A DNA stretch of 36,734 nt from Pseudohaliea rubra DSM 19751. Lineage in GTDB: Bacteria; Pseudomonadota; Gammaproteobacteria; Pseudomonadales; Halieaceae. The translations under genes were made by a program, and so were the position numbers. The notes beneath the pieces were generated by a model that saw nothing but the letters and a program-made list of their open reading frames with translations, was not told where the DNA came from and made no database searches. Positions 18,916-26,783 of this stretch are shown piece after piece. Where the stretch lies: positions 1 to 36,734 of the forward strand of contig NZ_KN234773.1 of assembly GCF_000764025.1 (NCBI RefSeq). Reading direction: 5' to 3'. The number at the start of each line of letters is the position of its first letter. Within the stretch, counting starts at the first letter, position 1.

Positions 18916-20016
18916 ATGACGACTGCTGTACCCCATGCCGAGGCGCCGCTCCTGCTGCTGGTGGATGATGTTCCTGCCAACCTGGAACTGCTGACGGACT
19001 GTCTTCGTGATAAATACCGATTGATGGTCGCCCGCAGTGGCGAGCGGGCGCTGGCGCTGGCGTCGGGTCCCCGCAGGCCGCAGCTCATTCTCCTGGACAT
19101 CCAGATGCCGGGCATGGACGGCTACAGTGTGCTTGAAGCGCTGCAGCGCGACCCGGCGACCGCGGAAATCCCCGTTATCTTTGTGACCGCGCTGTCCGAC
19201 AGTCTGCGCGAGGAAAAGGGGCTGGCTCTCGGGGCCGTCGATTATGTGACGAAGCCCATTAATGCGCCGATCCTGCGTGCCCGGGTCAGCGCCCACCTGG
19301 CGCTTAAAGCCTCCAAGGATTTCCTCAGTGACAAGGCCGCCTACCTCGAACAGGAAGTTTCCCGTCGTACCCGGGAGGTGGTAGCCCTGCAGGATGTTGT
19401 GGTCCACGCCATGGCCTCCCTGGCCGAGGCCCGAGACAACGAAACCGGCAACCATATTCTGCGTACCAAAAACTATGTCCGCCGTCTTGCCGAGGAACTG
19501 CTGGCGCAGGGGCTTTTTCCGGAGTTCCTGAGCCCTGCCTACATTGACCGCCTGTGCAAGTCGGCACCGCTGCATGACATCGGCAAGGTCGGTATTCCGG
19601 ACCATATCCTGCTCAAACCGGGCAGGCTGACGGCGGAAGAGTTCGAGGTGATGAAAACGCACACCACCCTGGGCTACGATGCGATCCGCAAAGCCGAGCA
19701 GGCGCTGGGCATGGAGGTGGACTTCCTCGCCTGCGCCAAGGAAATCGCCCTTTACCACCAGGAGAAGTGGGACGGCTCGGGCTACCCCGAGGGACTTGCG
19801 GGCGAAGCAATACCTCTCTCGGCCCGGCTCATGGCGCTCGCCGATGTGTATGATGCCCTCATTTCCGAGCGGGTCTACAAGCGCGCCTTCACGCATGAAG
19901 AGTCCCTGGCCATCATTGAGGAGGGACGCGACCAGCATTTCGACCCCGCACTGGTGGATACCTTCCTCGGCATTCATGAGGAATTCCGCGAGATTGCGCA
20001 ACGCTATGCGGACTGA
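18916..20016 (+). CDS. Two-component response regulator with HD-GYP cyclic-di-GMP phosphodiesterase domain
   Basis: The 366-residue protein has an N-terminal receiver with acceptor Asp61 in LLDIQMPGMDG and Lys in TKPINAP. A coiled linker leads to an HD-GYP domain with the metal-binding HDIGK motif (His220-Asp221) and HQEKWDGSGYPEGL (GYP at 289-291). All catalytic motifs look intact, so it should hydrolyse cyclic di-GMP when phosphorylated. A GGGAG site lies about 8 nt before the ATG. It follows the hybrid kinase by 19 bp, making the kinase the likely phosphodonor. It is the only recognisable output module in the signalling cluster. Confidence 0.95.
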   Translation: MTTAVPHAEAPLLLLVDDVPANLELLTDCLRDKYRLMVARSGERALALASGPRRPQLILLDIQMPGMDGYSVLEALQRDPATAEIPVIFVTALSDSLREEKGLALGAVDYVTKPINAPILRARVSAHLALKASKDFLSDKAAYLEQEVSRRTREVVALQDVVVHAMASLAEARDNETGNHILRTKNYVRRLAEELLAQGLFPEFLSPAYIDRLCKSAPLHDIGKVGIPDHILLKPGRLTAEEFEVMKTHTTLGYDAIRKAEQALGMEVDFLACAKEIALYHQEKWDGSGYPEGLAGEAIPLSARLMALADVYDALISERVYKRAFTHEESLAIIEEGRDQHFDPALVDTFLGIHEEFREIAQRYAD

Positions 20017-20115
20017 TCGCCGGCCAGGGGCGCCGCCCGGTGCCTGGCGGTCCCGCTGCCGGCAGCCCGCTCGCCTCTTCTGGTGGCCGCGGGAGCGTTC
20101 TGGTTCCGTGAGCGG

Positions 20116-22038
20116 CTAGGCCATCGGCTCCCGTAAAGGTCGCAGGAGCAGGAAGGCGAGCCAGCCGAGAAGCAGTACGGCGCTGAGGGCCAGCAGTGAC
20201 GCCGCCGGCGACGCGTTGAGGGACGCGGGCGGTTGGGGCAGGCGTGGTGCCAGCGCCGGTGCCTGCGGCAGCACCGGATAGATTTCCTCTACCTGTCCCG
20301 TTGCGGCGTTGATGCGCTCCACCGCCTGGTCGGTCAGCGGCAGCGCGCGGGGTACAAAGCTTGAGCCCGGTCCCTGGGTCGACAGACGCATTTCGCCCAC
20401 GGTAGCCGGCCCGGCCAGCACCAGCTGCGTAGCAAGCGTATTGATGGGCTTCGGCAGGCCGGGCAGCTCTCCCTTTATGCCGTTGCCCCGGGCGACAAAG
20501 CGCCCGTAATGGTCAGCAGAGAGCTGCGCCGGCTGCAGGTAAGGAAACACAATCCGATTGTTCCGTTGCCCCCAGTTTTCTACCGGCAGCAGGGGCAGGC
20601 CGCGCTGCAGCAGCGTGAGTGCGGTCGAGTTCCCCACGGGCTGCATGAGCAGGGCGAGGTCAGCGCCACTGCGGATGAGCGCAGCGGCCAGCGCGGCCGG
20701 CGTGTCACCCTCTACGGGTACGAGTTCGGCATCAAGCTGCAGGCCATCGATCAGCGTCTGCGCGGCACGGAAGCCGCTGGAGCCGGCGGAGCCGGTGGCG
20801 ATTGAGCGAGCGTCAGTGACACGCGTAATGGAGGCGTCGAGGCTGAAGGCATGGAGGAAGCTCGTGCCGATCAGCGCAACGGCCTCGAGACCGCCGCGCA
20901 GCGGTGGAAGACCGGTCGCCGGATCGACGGAGCCGGGCGCAAAAAAGGCCGGAGCGCTGACCAGGGCAAGGCGCACGTTTCCCTCCAGCACGGCCCCGAG
21001 TGGATCGGCGGAGCGCACCAGGTTGACGTTACTGGCCGGGAAGGACCGGCGGAGCTGCCGCAGCACCGTGCCCGCTTCGCCGTCGGCATTGGCAGAGAGG
21101 GACACGGCGAGGCTCAGGGCCTGGCGGTCCCGGCGCCGGTCTTCTCCCTCGATCAGCCCGAGGCGGATCAATTCACTGCGCGCGACGGCTCCCGGGTCCT
21201 CGCCGCGCACGGAAACACGGCGGCTGAGCGCCTGCATGCTTTCATTGCTGATGGCGCCGTCGAGGCGCTCGAGCATGGGCCCGAGGGCGGGAAAGCGCTC
21301 CAGCGCGGCCTGCCGGTAGAGCAGCGCCGCGTCATAGCGGGGGAAAAAACCGAGATCGTCCTCAAGCACCTTGAGATCGAAAACATCGACCTGGGCATCG
21401 CTTGAGTGAACCAGCGCAACGTCGACCCTGCCATCGAGCAGGTAGTCGTAGCTTTTGCTGCCGTCGCGGGTGGGGATTTCCACAACCTCCTCGAAGGCCA
21501 TGCCGTAGCGTCGCCGGAGGGGGTTCAGCCCATCCACGGGGCGTGCGCGGAACGCCTGGTCCACAGCGATGGCAACGCGGTTCGCAGGGTTCGCCAGGTC
21601 CGTGTAGGTGTCTATAGCGAGCGCTCGTGCCCGTTCGTGCAGCATGGCCAGGCCTGGACGACTCTCAAAGCCGAGGGGGGCGCTCCACGCAAGGCCCAGT
21701 GGTGCGTAGCGCTCCCGAAGCAGCGCCATGGGCGGCGCCTCGTCGGTGCTCGACGTCTCCGCCAGCCCGAGCAGGGCAAGGCCCGTGCCCGTCTGTTCGG
21801 GATAAATATCGATCTCACCTCGCTTCAAAGCTTCCAGCGATAGCCGGCTGCCCCCCAGGCCGATGCGTCGCTGCACCGGGATGCCGCTGGCCTCCGCCAG
21901 TCCAGCGACGAGTTCGGCGACGACCTGCTCCTCCGGTGACTGCTTGCCGCCCACCTTGAGCGGCAGCGGATCACCACCGCAGCTGGAAAGCAGGAGACCG
22001 AGGCCGAGGGACCGTCCAAGAATGCGAAGCTTAACCAT
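20116..22038 (-). CDS. Lipoprotein fusing OpuAC/YehZ-like and TAXI-like solute-binding domains with a C-terminal membrane helix
   Basis: This 640-residue protein has a short signal with lipobox LSSC (Cys20). The first domain (about 27-290) matches glycine-betaine ABC binding proteins: RGEIDIYPEQTGTGL, then GRVDVALVHSSDAQ and LEDDLGFFPRYDAAL. The usual EYTGT is here EQTGT. The second domain (about 300-560) resembles TAXI-type TRAP receptors, with LEGNVRLALVSAPAFF, TGSAGSSGFRAAQTL and LPLLPVENW. A single membrane helix (about 610-630) and the tail RPLREPMA close the protein. The ATG has GGAGG 9 nt upstream and lies 8 bp inside the BCCT gene's end, so the two are coupled. I infer a double-anchored inner-membrane ligand-binding partner of the BCCT symporter; no ABC or TRAP permease is present here. 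Confidence 0.88.
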   Translation of the reverse strand: MVKLRILGRSLGLGLLLSSCGGDPLPLKVGGKQSPEEQVVAELVAGLAEASGIPVQRRIGLGGSRLSLEALKRGEIDIYPEQTGTGLALLGLAETSSTDEAPPMALLRERYAPLGLAWSAPLGFESRPGLAMLHERARALAIDTYTDLANPANRVAIAVDQAFRARPVDGLNPLRRRYGMAFEEVVEIPTRDGSKSYDYLLDGRVDVALVHSSDAQVDVFDLKVLEDDLGFFPRYDAALLYRQAALERFPALGPMLERLDGAISNESMQALSRRVSVRGEDPGAVARSELIRLGLIEGEDRRRDRQALSLAVSLSANADGEAGTVLRQLRRSFPASNVNLVRSADPLGAVLEGNVRLALVSAPAFFAPGSVDPATGLPPLRGGLEAVALIGTSFLHAFSLDASITRVTDARSIATGSAGSSGFRAAQTLIDGLQLDAELVPVEGDTPAALAAALIRSGADLALLMQPVGNSTALTLLQRGLPLLPVENWGQRNNRIVFPYLQPAQLSADHYGRFVARGNGIKGELPGLPKPINTLATQLVLAGPATVGEMRLSTQGPGSSFVPRALPLTDQAVERINAATGQVEEIYPVLPQAPALAPRLPQPPASLNASPAASLLALSAVLLLGWLAFLLLRPLREPMA

Positions 22039-23605
22039 GGTGAGAAGCCTCCAGTGTTGCGGGGGCGGGGGACAAAGGCTGTGCCTGCCGGTCCCCCGGG
22101 CGCTGCTCCGCCCGAATGGCCCGGAGAAAACCGACGACCTGCACCAGCAGCACCACGGAAAAGGGAATTGCACCGGTGACGGCCATGGCCTTGGCGACTT
22201 CAACAGAGCCGCTAAAGAGGGTCGCCACGGTGAGCACGGCAACCAGCGAGCCCCACACCAGCTTGTAGCCCAGCGGCGGATTCAGGCTGCCCTTGCTGGT
22301 CATCATCGACAGCACAAAACTGCCCGAGTCTGCCGAGGTGACCAGAAAGATAAAGATAAGAAACAGGGCCACGAAACCCAGCAGCTGCCCCAGCGGGAAG
22401 AAGTCGAGAAAGACGAAGAAGGCCCGGCTTACATCCTGAGACACCAGCTCGGCGATGCCACCGCCACCGAAAAGCTCGATGAAGACCCCCGCCCCGCCGA
22501 GCACCGCGAACCAGAACAGGGAAAAGAGCGTGGGCACGATGATCACGCCGGCGCAGAACTCGCGGATGGTCCGGCCGCGGCTGATGCGTGCGATGAAGAT
22601 GCCGACAAAGGGCCCCCAGGCCAGCCACCAGATCATATAGGTGAGCGTCCAGCTTGCGGTCCATTCCTGCAGCCCCTCAAAAGGCAGCAGCTGGAAGGCG
22701 AGACGGGGCAGGTTGGTGAGATAGCTGCCGAGGGAGTCGACCAGCGTTTCAAAAATAAAGGCCGTGGGCCCGAGGGCGGCGATGTACAGGACCATGAGCA
22801 CCGCGACGACCATGTTGATATTGGAGAGCAGCTTGATACCCCGGTCGACGCCGACGGCGGTTGAGGTCATGTAGGTCGCGTACATCACGGCGACGATAGC
22901 GAGCGACATGCCAAAGCTGAGCGGTGTGCCGAGCAGTTCGCCGAGCCCCGCCCGGATCTGCAGTGCGCCCATGGTCAGGGAGCCGGCCAGGCCGAAGACC
23001 ACGGCAAAAACCCCGAGCACATCCGCTACCTGCCCGAAGCGGCGTCCGCCGCGGCCGGGAAAGAGCGCCTCGATCGGCGTCGAGATCAGAGGTTTCTTGT
23101 CTCTGCGGAAAGTGAAGTAGGCAATGACCATGGCACAGACGCCGTAAATCGACCAGGCATGCAAACCCCAATGCAGATTGGTCAGCAGGAAGGCGGCCCG
23201 TGCCGCCTCTGCCGTCTCCCCGGGGATGCCCGGCGGGTCCCGGAAGTGGTACAGCGGCTCGGCGACACCCCAGAAGATCAGGCCGGCGCCCATGCCGCCG
23301 GCAAAGAGCATGGCGATCCAGGAAACGGTGGAGAATTCCGGCTCCTCGTCATCGCGCCCGAGCTTGACCCGGCCGTAGGGTCCCAGGGCCAGAAAGGTGG
23401 CGAGGATCAGGAAGCCGGTGCTGATAAGAAGCCAGAACCAGCCCAGCTCCGTGAGCATGAAGCGCGTGAAGCCCAGGGTGCTTTCGCTCATGCCCTCCGG
23501 GTCAAGGAGGCCCCAGCCACCAAAGGCTGCAACCAGAGCCAGCGCCCCGGAAAAGACGCTGTTGCCGGCCAGCAGCCCTGTGATATTTCCTGTTGTGATC
23601 TTCAT
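22031..23605 (-). CDS. BCCT family betaine/choline/carnitine transporter
   Basis: The 524-residue protein has about twelve hydrophobic segments and clear BCCT (PF02028) signatures: GMGAGLIFWGVAEPLYHF near residue 105 (glycine-rich substrate and ion segment), and the Trp-rich WTLTYMIWWLAWGPFVGIFIA near residue 320 that forms the aromatic substrate box. TSADSGSFVLSM is also present. These are secondary sodium- or proton-coupled symporters for trimethylammonium compounds or ectoine at the inner membrane. The glycine motif GMGAGLIFW resembles sodium-coupled BetP-like members, but coupling ion and substrate are inferred only. Its 3' end overlaps the dual binding-protein gene. A 64-bp gap separates it from the lipoprotein gene upstream on the same strand. 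Confidence 0.95.
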   Translation of the reverse strand: MKITTGNITGLLAGNSVFSGALALVAAFGGWGLLDPEGMSESTLGFTRFMLTELGWFWLLISTGFLILATFLALGPYGRVKLGRDDEEPEFSTVSWIAMLFAGGMGAGLIFWGVAEPLYHFRDPPGIPGETAEAARAAFLLTNLHWGLHAWSIYGVCAMVIAYFTFRRDKKPLISTPIEALFPGRGGRRFGQVADVLGVFAVVFGLAGSLTMGALQIRAGLGELLGTPLSFGMSLAIVAVMYATYMTSTAVGVDRGIKLLSNINMVVAVLMVLYIAALGPTAFIFETLVDSLGSYLTNLPRLAFQLLPFEGLQEWTASWTLTYMIWWLAWGPFVGIFIARISRGRTIREFCAGVIIVPTLFSLFWFAVLGGAGVFIELFGGGGIAELVSQDVSRAFFVFLDFFPLGQLLGFVALFLIFIFLVTSADSGSFVLSMMTSKGSLNPPLGYKLVWGSLVAVLTVATLFSGSVEVAKAMAVTGAIPFSVVLLVQVVGFLRAIRAEQRPGDRQAQPLSPAPATLEASHHG

Positions 23606-23669
23606 GGCCGAACCCCGCTCAGCGTTGTGGTTAATGCCAGCTGCCCCGCCTTTTCATGCGCTGCACTGC

Positions 23670-25046
23670 TCACTGGAGCGCAACCGCTTCGAAGCGAAGG
23701 CGCAGCTTGCCGTCCTGGTCCAGTAATTCGAGATGCCTGCCCATGATCCGGTAGTGCGCCACCTGCTCCAGCACGCCATGCAGCCGTACGGCCTGTTCCA
23801 TTCCTGTCGGACAGGCCATCCGCGTTGCCGCGATGGTACCGAGGGTCATGCGCCTGCCGTCCACGTCGTAGCGCCCGCTCAGCCGGTTGCAGCCGTCGGA
23901 ACCGGTCAGCCGCCCGTCCTCGCGAAACACCAGGTGCGGTTCACGCTGGTTTTCCGCCCGGCTGACCCCCTGGTCTTCAAGGAGGGTCAGGCGCCAGTAG
24001 CTGTTTCTGAGGTCCGCGAGACGGATCGGTTCCGGGCAGTCCAGCTCGGGCCAGATGCCGATGAAGCGCTCGGGCACCAGCGTCCAGACAGGATCGGGGC
24101 CCTCCATGGGCATCCGCTTTGTGATCCGGCCCTCGAGGCTGACCCGCAGCGCGTCGCCCGGTGTCTTGCGGGTTTCAAGGTAGGCCTGTTCGAGGGCGGC
24201 ATTGTCGCCTTCCGTCGCCACCGCCAGGTCGAGGCCCGTGCGACACTCGCGGAAACGGCCGGCATCGGCCAGGTAGCGGTACTTGCCCCCCAGCAGACCG
24301 CTGGGTTCCAACGGCTGCGGAGTCGGCTGTCGCGTCAGGCTGTAATTCAGCTCGGAGTCGATGGCGTCACCGTCGCGGTCGAGCAGCGTCAGCGTGTCCG
24401 GCGCGGTCAGCGCGAAGCGCAGCGGCGCTTCGCGCCCGCCATGCAGGGAGAGTTGATCGCCGTGGGAGGACAACAGGTAGCGCCCCAGGTCATCGAAGGG
24501 ACCGCCGTCGCGGTCCTGGTAGCTTTGGCGCAGAAAGAATACGCCGTTTTCCAGGAGGTTCAGCTGCATGTCGATGCCCGGACAATCCGCGCAGGGCAAG
24601 GTCCCCGCGTAGGTCGCGGGCAGCGCGCCAAAGGGTTGCTCCGGCGCCGATCGAGCGCGTTTCATCATCAGCCTGACCGAGGAGGGTGCATCGCGGGTAA
24701 GCACCGGATAGACCTGATCCGTGACGAACAGCAGCCGCTCTCCGTCATAGAGCCTCACGGCCACACGATAGCTGTGCCTCGGGTCAATGTCTGCGGGGTT
24801 GTAGTCGATGCTGAAGGCATAGGGTGGCTGCCCCGCATCCTCCCTCACCAGCTCGCCGAGACGCACGGCCGGCGCGTCCGCGCGACTGATATCCTCCAGC
24901 ACGACCTCGAGCCTAGCACCGGGCGGCGCCGCGATCCGTTCCCGGTAGAGCGCCTCTCCCGTGACCTGCGCCCGCTGTGCTTCAGGCGCTACTGACGCAC
25001 AGCCGGCCAGAGCCAGCATGGCAAGAATCATTCCCTGAATTCTCAT
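23670..25046 (-). CDS. Three-domain envelope lipoprotein (YbaY-like, NlpE-like, META)
   Basis: The 458-residue protein has a lipoprotein signal with lipobox LAGC (Cys16). Three modules follow. A YbaY/YscW-like beta domain (about 25-115) has VTGEALYRERIAAPPGARLE and PYAFSIDYNPADIDP. An NlpE N-terminal-like domain (about 140-220) has the CADCPGID motif. A C-terminal META domain (about 345-455) has DGRLTGSDGCNRLSGRYDV and ATRMACP. Each of these domains occurs in cell-envelope stress or heat-stress lipoproteins such as NlpE and HslJ. The function is probably envelope homeostasis or ligand binding, but not established. An AGGA-containing ribosome site precedes the ATG. It is upstream of the BCCT gene on the same strand. 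Confidence 0.88.
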   Translation of the reverse strand: MRIQGMILAMLALAGCASVAPEAQRAQVTGEALYRERIAAPPGARLEVVLEDISRADAPAVRLGELVREDAGQPPYAFSIDYNPADIDPRHSYRVAVRLYDGERLLFVTDQVYPVLTRDAPSSVRLMMKRARSAPEQPFGALPATYAGTLPCADCPGIDMQLNLLENGVFFLRQSYQDRDGGPFDDLGRYLLSSHGDQLSLHGGREAPLRFALTAPDTLTLLDRDGDAIDSELNYSLTRQPTPQPLEPSGLLGGKYRYLADAGRFRECRTGLDLAVATEGDNAALEQAYLETRKTPGDALRVSLEGRITKRMPMEGPDPVWTLVPERFIGIWPELDCPEPIRLADLRNSYWRLTLLEDQGVSRAENQREPHLVFREDGRLTGSDGCNRLSGRYDVDGRRMTLGTIAATRMACPTGMEQAVRLHGVLEQVAHYRIMGRHLELLDQDGKLRLRFEAVALQ

Positions 25047-25161
25047 AGTGAGGTGTCCTCTCAGCCACTCAGGTTTGTTTTTCCGGCTGCCCGGCGAAGG
25101 CAGACGACACCATAGCCGGCAACAGGACTACGCCGGCCGGTACGCGCCGGGCGCTACACAT

Positions 25162-25210
25162 CGCCACCTGCCCGGGAGCCATCACAGCAACGCGATTGTC
25201 GCAGGTGGCG
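25162..25210 (-). terminator. Long-loop inverted repeat downstream of porin gene
   Basis: CGCCACCTGC (25162-25171) and GCAGGTGGCG (25201-25210) form a perfect 10-bp inverted repeat with a 29-nt spacer, starting 2 bp after the stop codon of the porin gene on the minus strand. There is no following T tract, so it is not a standard intrinsic terminator. It could stabilise the 3' end of the porin message, attenuate reading into the lipoprotein gene, or bind a protein. The rest of the 166-bp gap holds further GCCGGC repeats but no gene. Confidence 0.4.
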
Positions 25211-25212
25211 TG

Positions 25213-26781
25213 TCAGAACATCAGCTCCAGGTTGGTGTGCAGCACCACGCCGTTTCCGCCCAGGGCGAAGGGGACGCTGCTGTAGCCTACGGGAGAGTCA
25301 TTCAGGTACAGCAGCTCCGTATTGACGCGGAACAGGCGGCATTCCTTCGGATACCAGTTCAGGCCCACGGCGAGATCCCAGGGGTTGCCGTATTCGCCGA
25401 AGACCTTCGAGCCGGCGGCGTAGGCCTGGAGTTTGCGGGGCAGCAGCATGCTGCCGAGCTGCAGCTGGAACCCGTGATCGAACAGGTCGTTGACGGGAGT
25501 GTCGCCGACGGTCGACAGGCTGTCGATGACGCGCCAGTAGTACTCGCCCTCCAGAGACCAGCCGCGATACTTGTAGCCGGCATCCACCGCCGCCATGCGG
25601 TAGGTGGCGCGGTTGACCTGGCCGTCGGTCGCGAAAGCTCCCGGCTGGAACAGCAGCGTGCCGTCGGAGAGCCGCAGCTGGGCGTTCTCAATGGCTTCCG
25701 TACCCGGCTGGGTCTGGCGATCCTCGCGCGAGTGGGTGAAGTGCACGCCGAAGGTCGTGACCGGCTCCTCGTGGTGTTCGAAGTCGCCGTAGCCGCCGGC
25801 GGGGCCGTACTCGCCCTGCGGTGTCCACCACAACGCCCCGGAGACTGTGTTCAGCTCGTCGTCCAGCTGGTCGGCATTGATGCCCACCTGACTGAGGTTG
25901 TTGCCGATCATCACGCGGTAGTTCAGGTTGTTCTCGAAGGCGCCGGCCGCCCACAGGCCCGAGGTATAGCTGGGGCGAAAGAACTCGTCGGCAATGGTGC
26001 GGTTGTCGACCTTGTTCCAGAAGGGGAAAGTCCCGCGCACGCTGCGTGTGCCGGGCAGGCCGCCGATCCCCATGCCCACGTCCAGTTCCGGGGAGAACTC
26101 GTAGCTCAGGTTGCCGGCGATAACTACCGAGGCCGGATCGCCCTGGTTGGCGTTCGAGGTCCAGCTGTAGAAGTTGTAGCGGAAAGCCGGGTCGAACAGC
26201 CAGCCCTTGAAGTACAGGTTGATCTTGTTGAGCTGAAAGTCGTTGCGCTGATCAATCGTGCGTTCGCGCCCGAAGGCATCGACATAGCTGTCGTCGAGAT
26301 CCTGCTGGTTCAGATAGCGCACGTAGGCCCAGGCACTGAAGTTCAGGTCACCCTGGGGCGTATCCACGAGCTTGAAGCCCTGGCCGCCGGGTTGGAAAAC
26401 GCCGTAGCCGCTGTCTCCGGAGCCTGTGTCCATGGCTGGCGGCGTGCGTAGCCCCGCGTTCAGCGCAGAGGCGCTGCGTGTTGCTACCGTGTCCCCGGGC
26501 ACGGCACCCGGAGCCACTGGCAGCTCCTCAAGTTGCCGGCCCGCTGTCCTTTCACGCCCGCCGGCCCGGCTCTCCAGTTCCCTGATGCGCGCATCGCGTT
26601 CGGCGAGCTCGCTTTCCAGCACCTGCTGGCGCCGTTCCAGGGCCTCGAGACGGTCGAGGATCCGTTGGGCATGGGGCAGCGTCTCGTCGGCAGCCGAAAC
26701 ACTGCAGGCGAGCAGCGGTGCGGCAGCCAGCGCAAGCAGGCGCTGCGCGGGCCGGCGTTGTTGCTGTGGCCGTAACAACAT
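25213..26781 (-). CDS. Outer-membrane porin with N-terminal coiled coil (OprO/OprP-like)
   Basis: This 522-residue protein has a signal peptide ending near CSVSA, then a heptad-like coiled coil (about residues 42-70, rich in Leu, Glu and Arg) that would trimerise in the periplasm. A beta-barrel follows, with alternating aromatic strands such as FSAWAYVRYLNQQDLDD, NKINLYFKGWLFDPAFRYN and GLNWYPKE. It ends in Phe, as outer-membrane barrels do. It resembles phosphate-selective porin O/P-type channels, although the substrate need not be phosphate. The ATG lies 2 bp after the glutaminase stop with no clear ribosome site, so translation is probably coupled to glutaminase. It would open the outer membrane to the substrate or product of that operon. 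Confidence 0.85.
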   Translation of the reverse strand: MLLRPQQQRRPAQRLLALAAAPLLACSVSAADETLPHAQRILDRLEALERRQQVLESELAERDARIRELESRAGGRERTAGRQLEELPVAPGAVPGDTVATRSASALNAGLRTPPAMDTGSGDSGYGVFQPGGQGFKLVDTPQGDLNFSAWAYVRYLNQQDLDDSYVDAFGRERTIDQRNDFQLNKINLYFKGWLFDPAFRYNFYSWTSNANQGDPASVVIAGNLSYEFSPELDVGMGIGGLPGTRSVRGTFPFWNKVDNRTIADEFFRPSYTSGLWAAGAFENNLNYRVMIGNNLSQVGINADQLDDELNTVSGALWWTPQGEYGPAGGYGDFEHHEEPVTTFGVHFTHSREDRQTQPGTEAIENAQLRLSDGTLLFQPGAFATDGQVNRATYRMAAVDAGYKYRGWSLEGEYYWRVIDSLSTVGDTPVNDLFDHGFQLQLGSMLLPRKLQAYAAGSKVFGEYGNPWDLAVGLNWYPKECRLFRVNTELLYLNDSPVGYSSVPFALGGNGVVLHTNLELMF

Positions 26782-26783
26782 GG

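Noticed and set aside
16059-19115. A 1018-codon open frame on the minus strand opposite the second hybrid kinase
   Set aside because: It lies fully antisense to a protein with clear kinase, receiver and PAS motifs. It has no recognisable domain and a Gln/Arg/Pro-rich composition typical of reverse frames in GC-rich DNA.
20055-20066. GCTGCCGGCAGC palindrome as a terminator between HD-GYP and the dual binding-protein gene
   Set aside because: A perfect palindrome without loop or T tract; too short and too GC-typical here to call a terminator.
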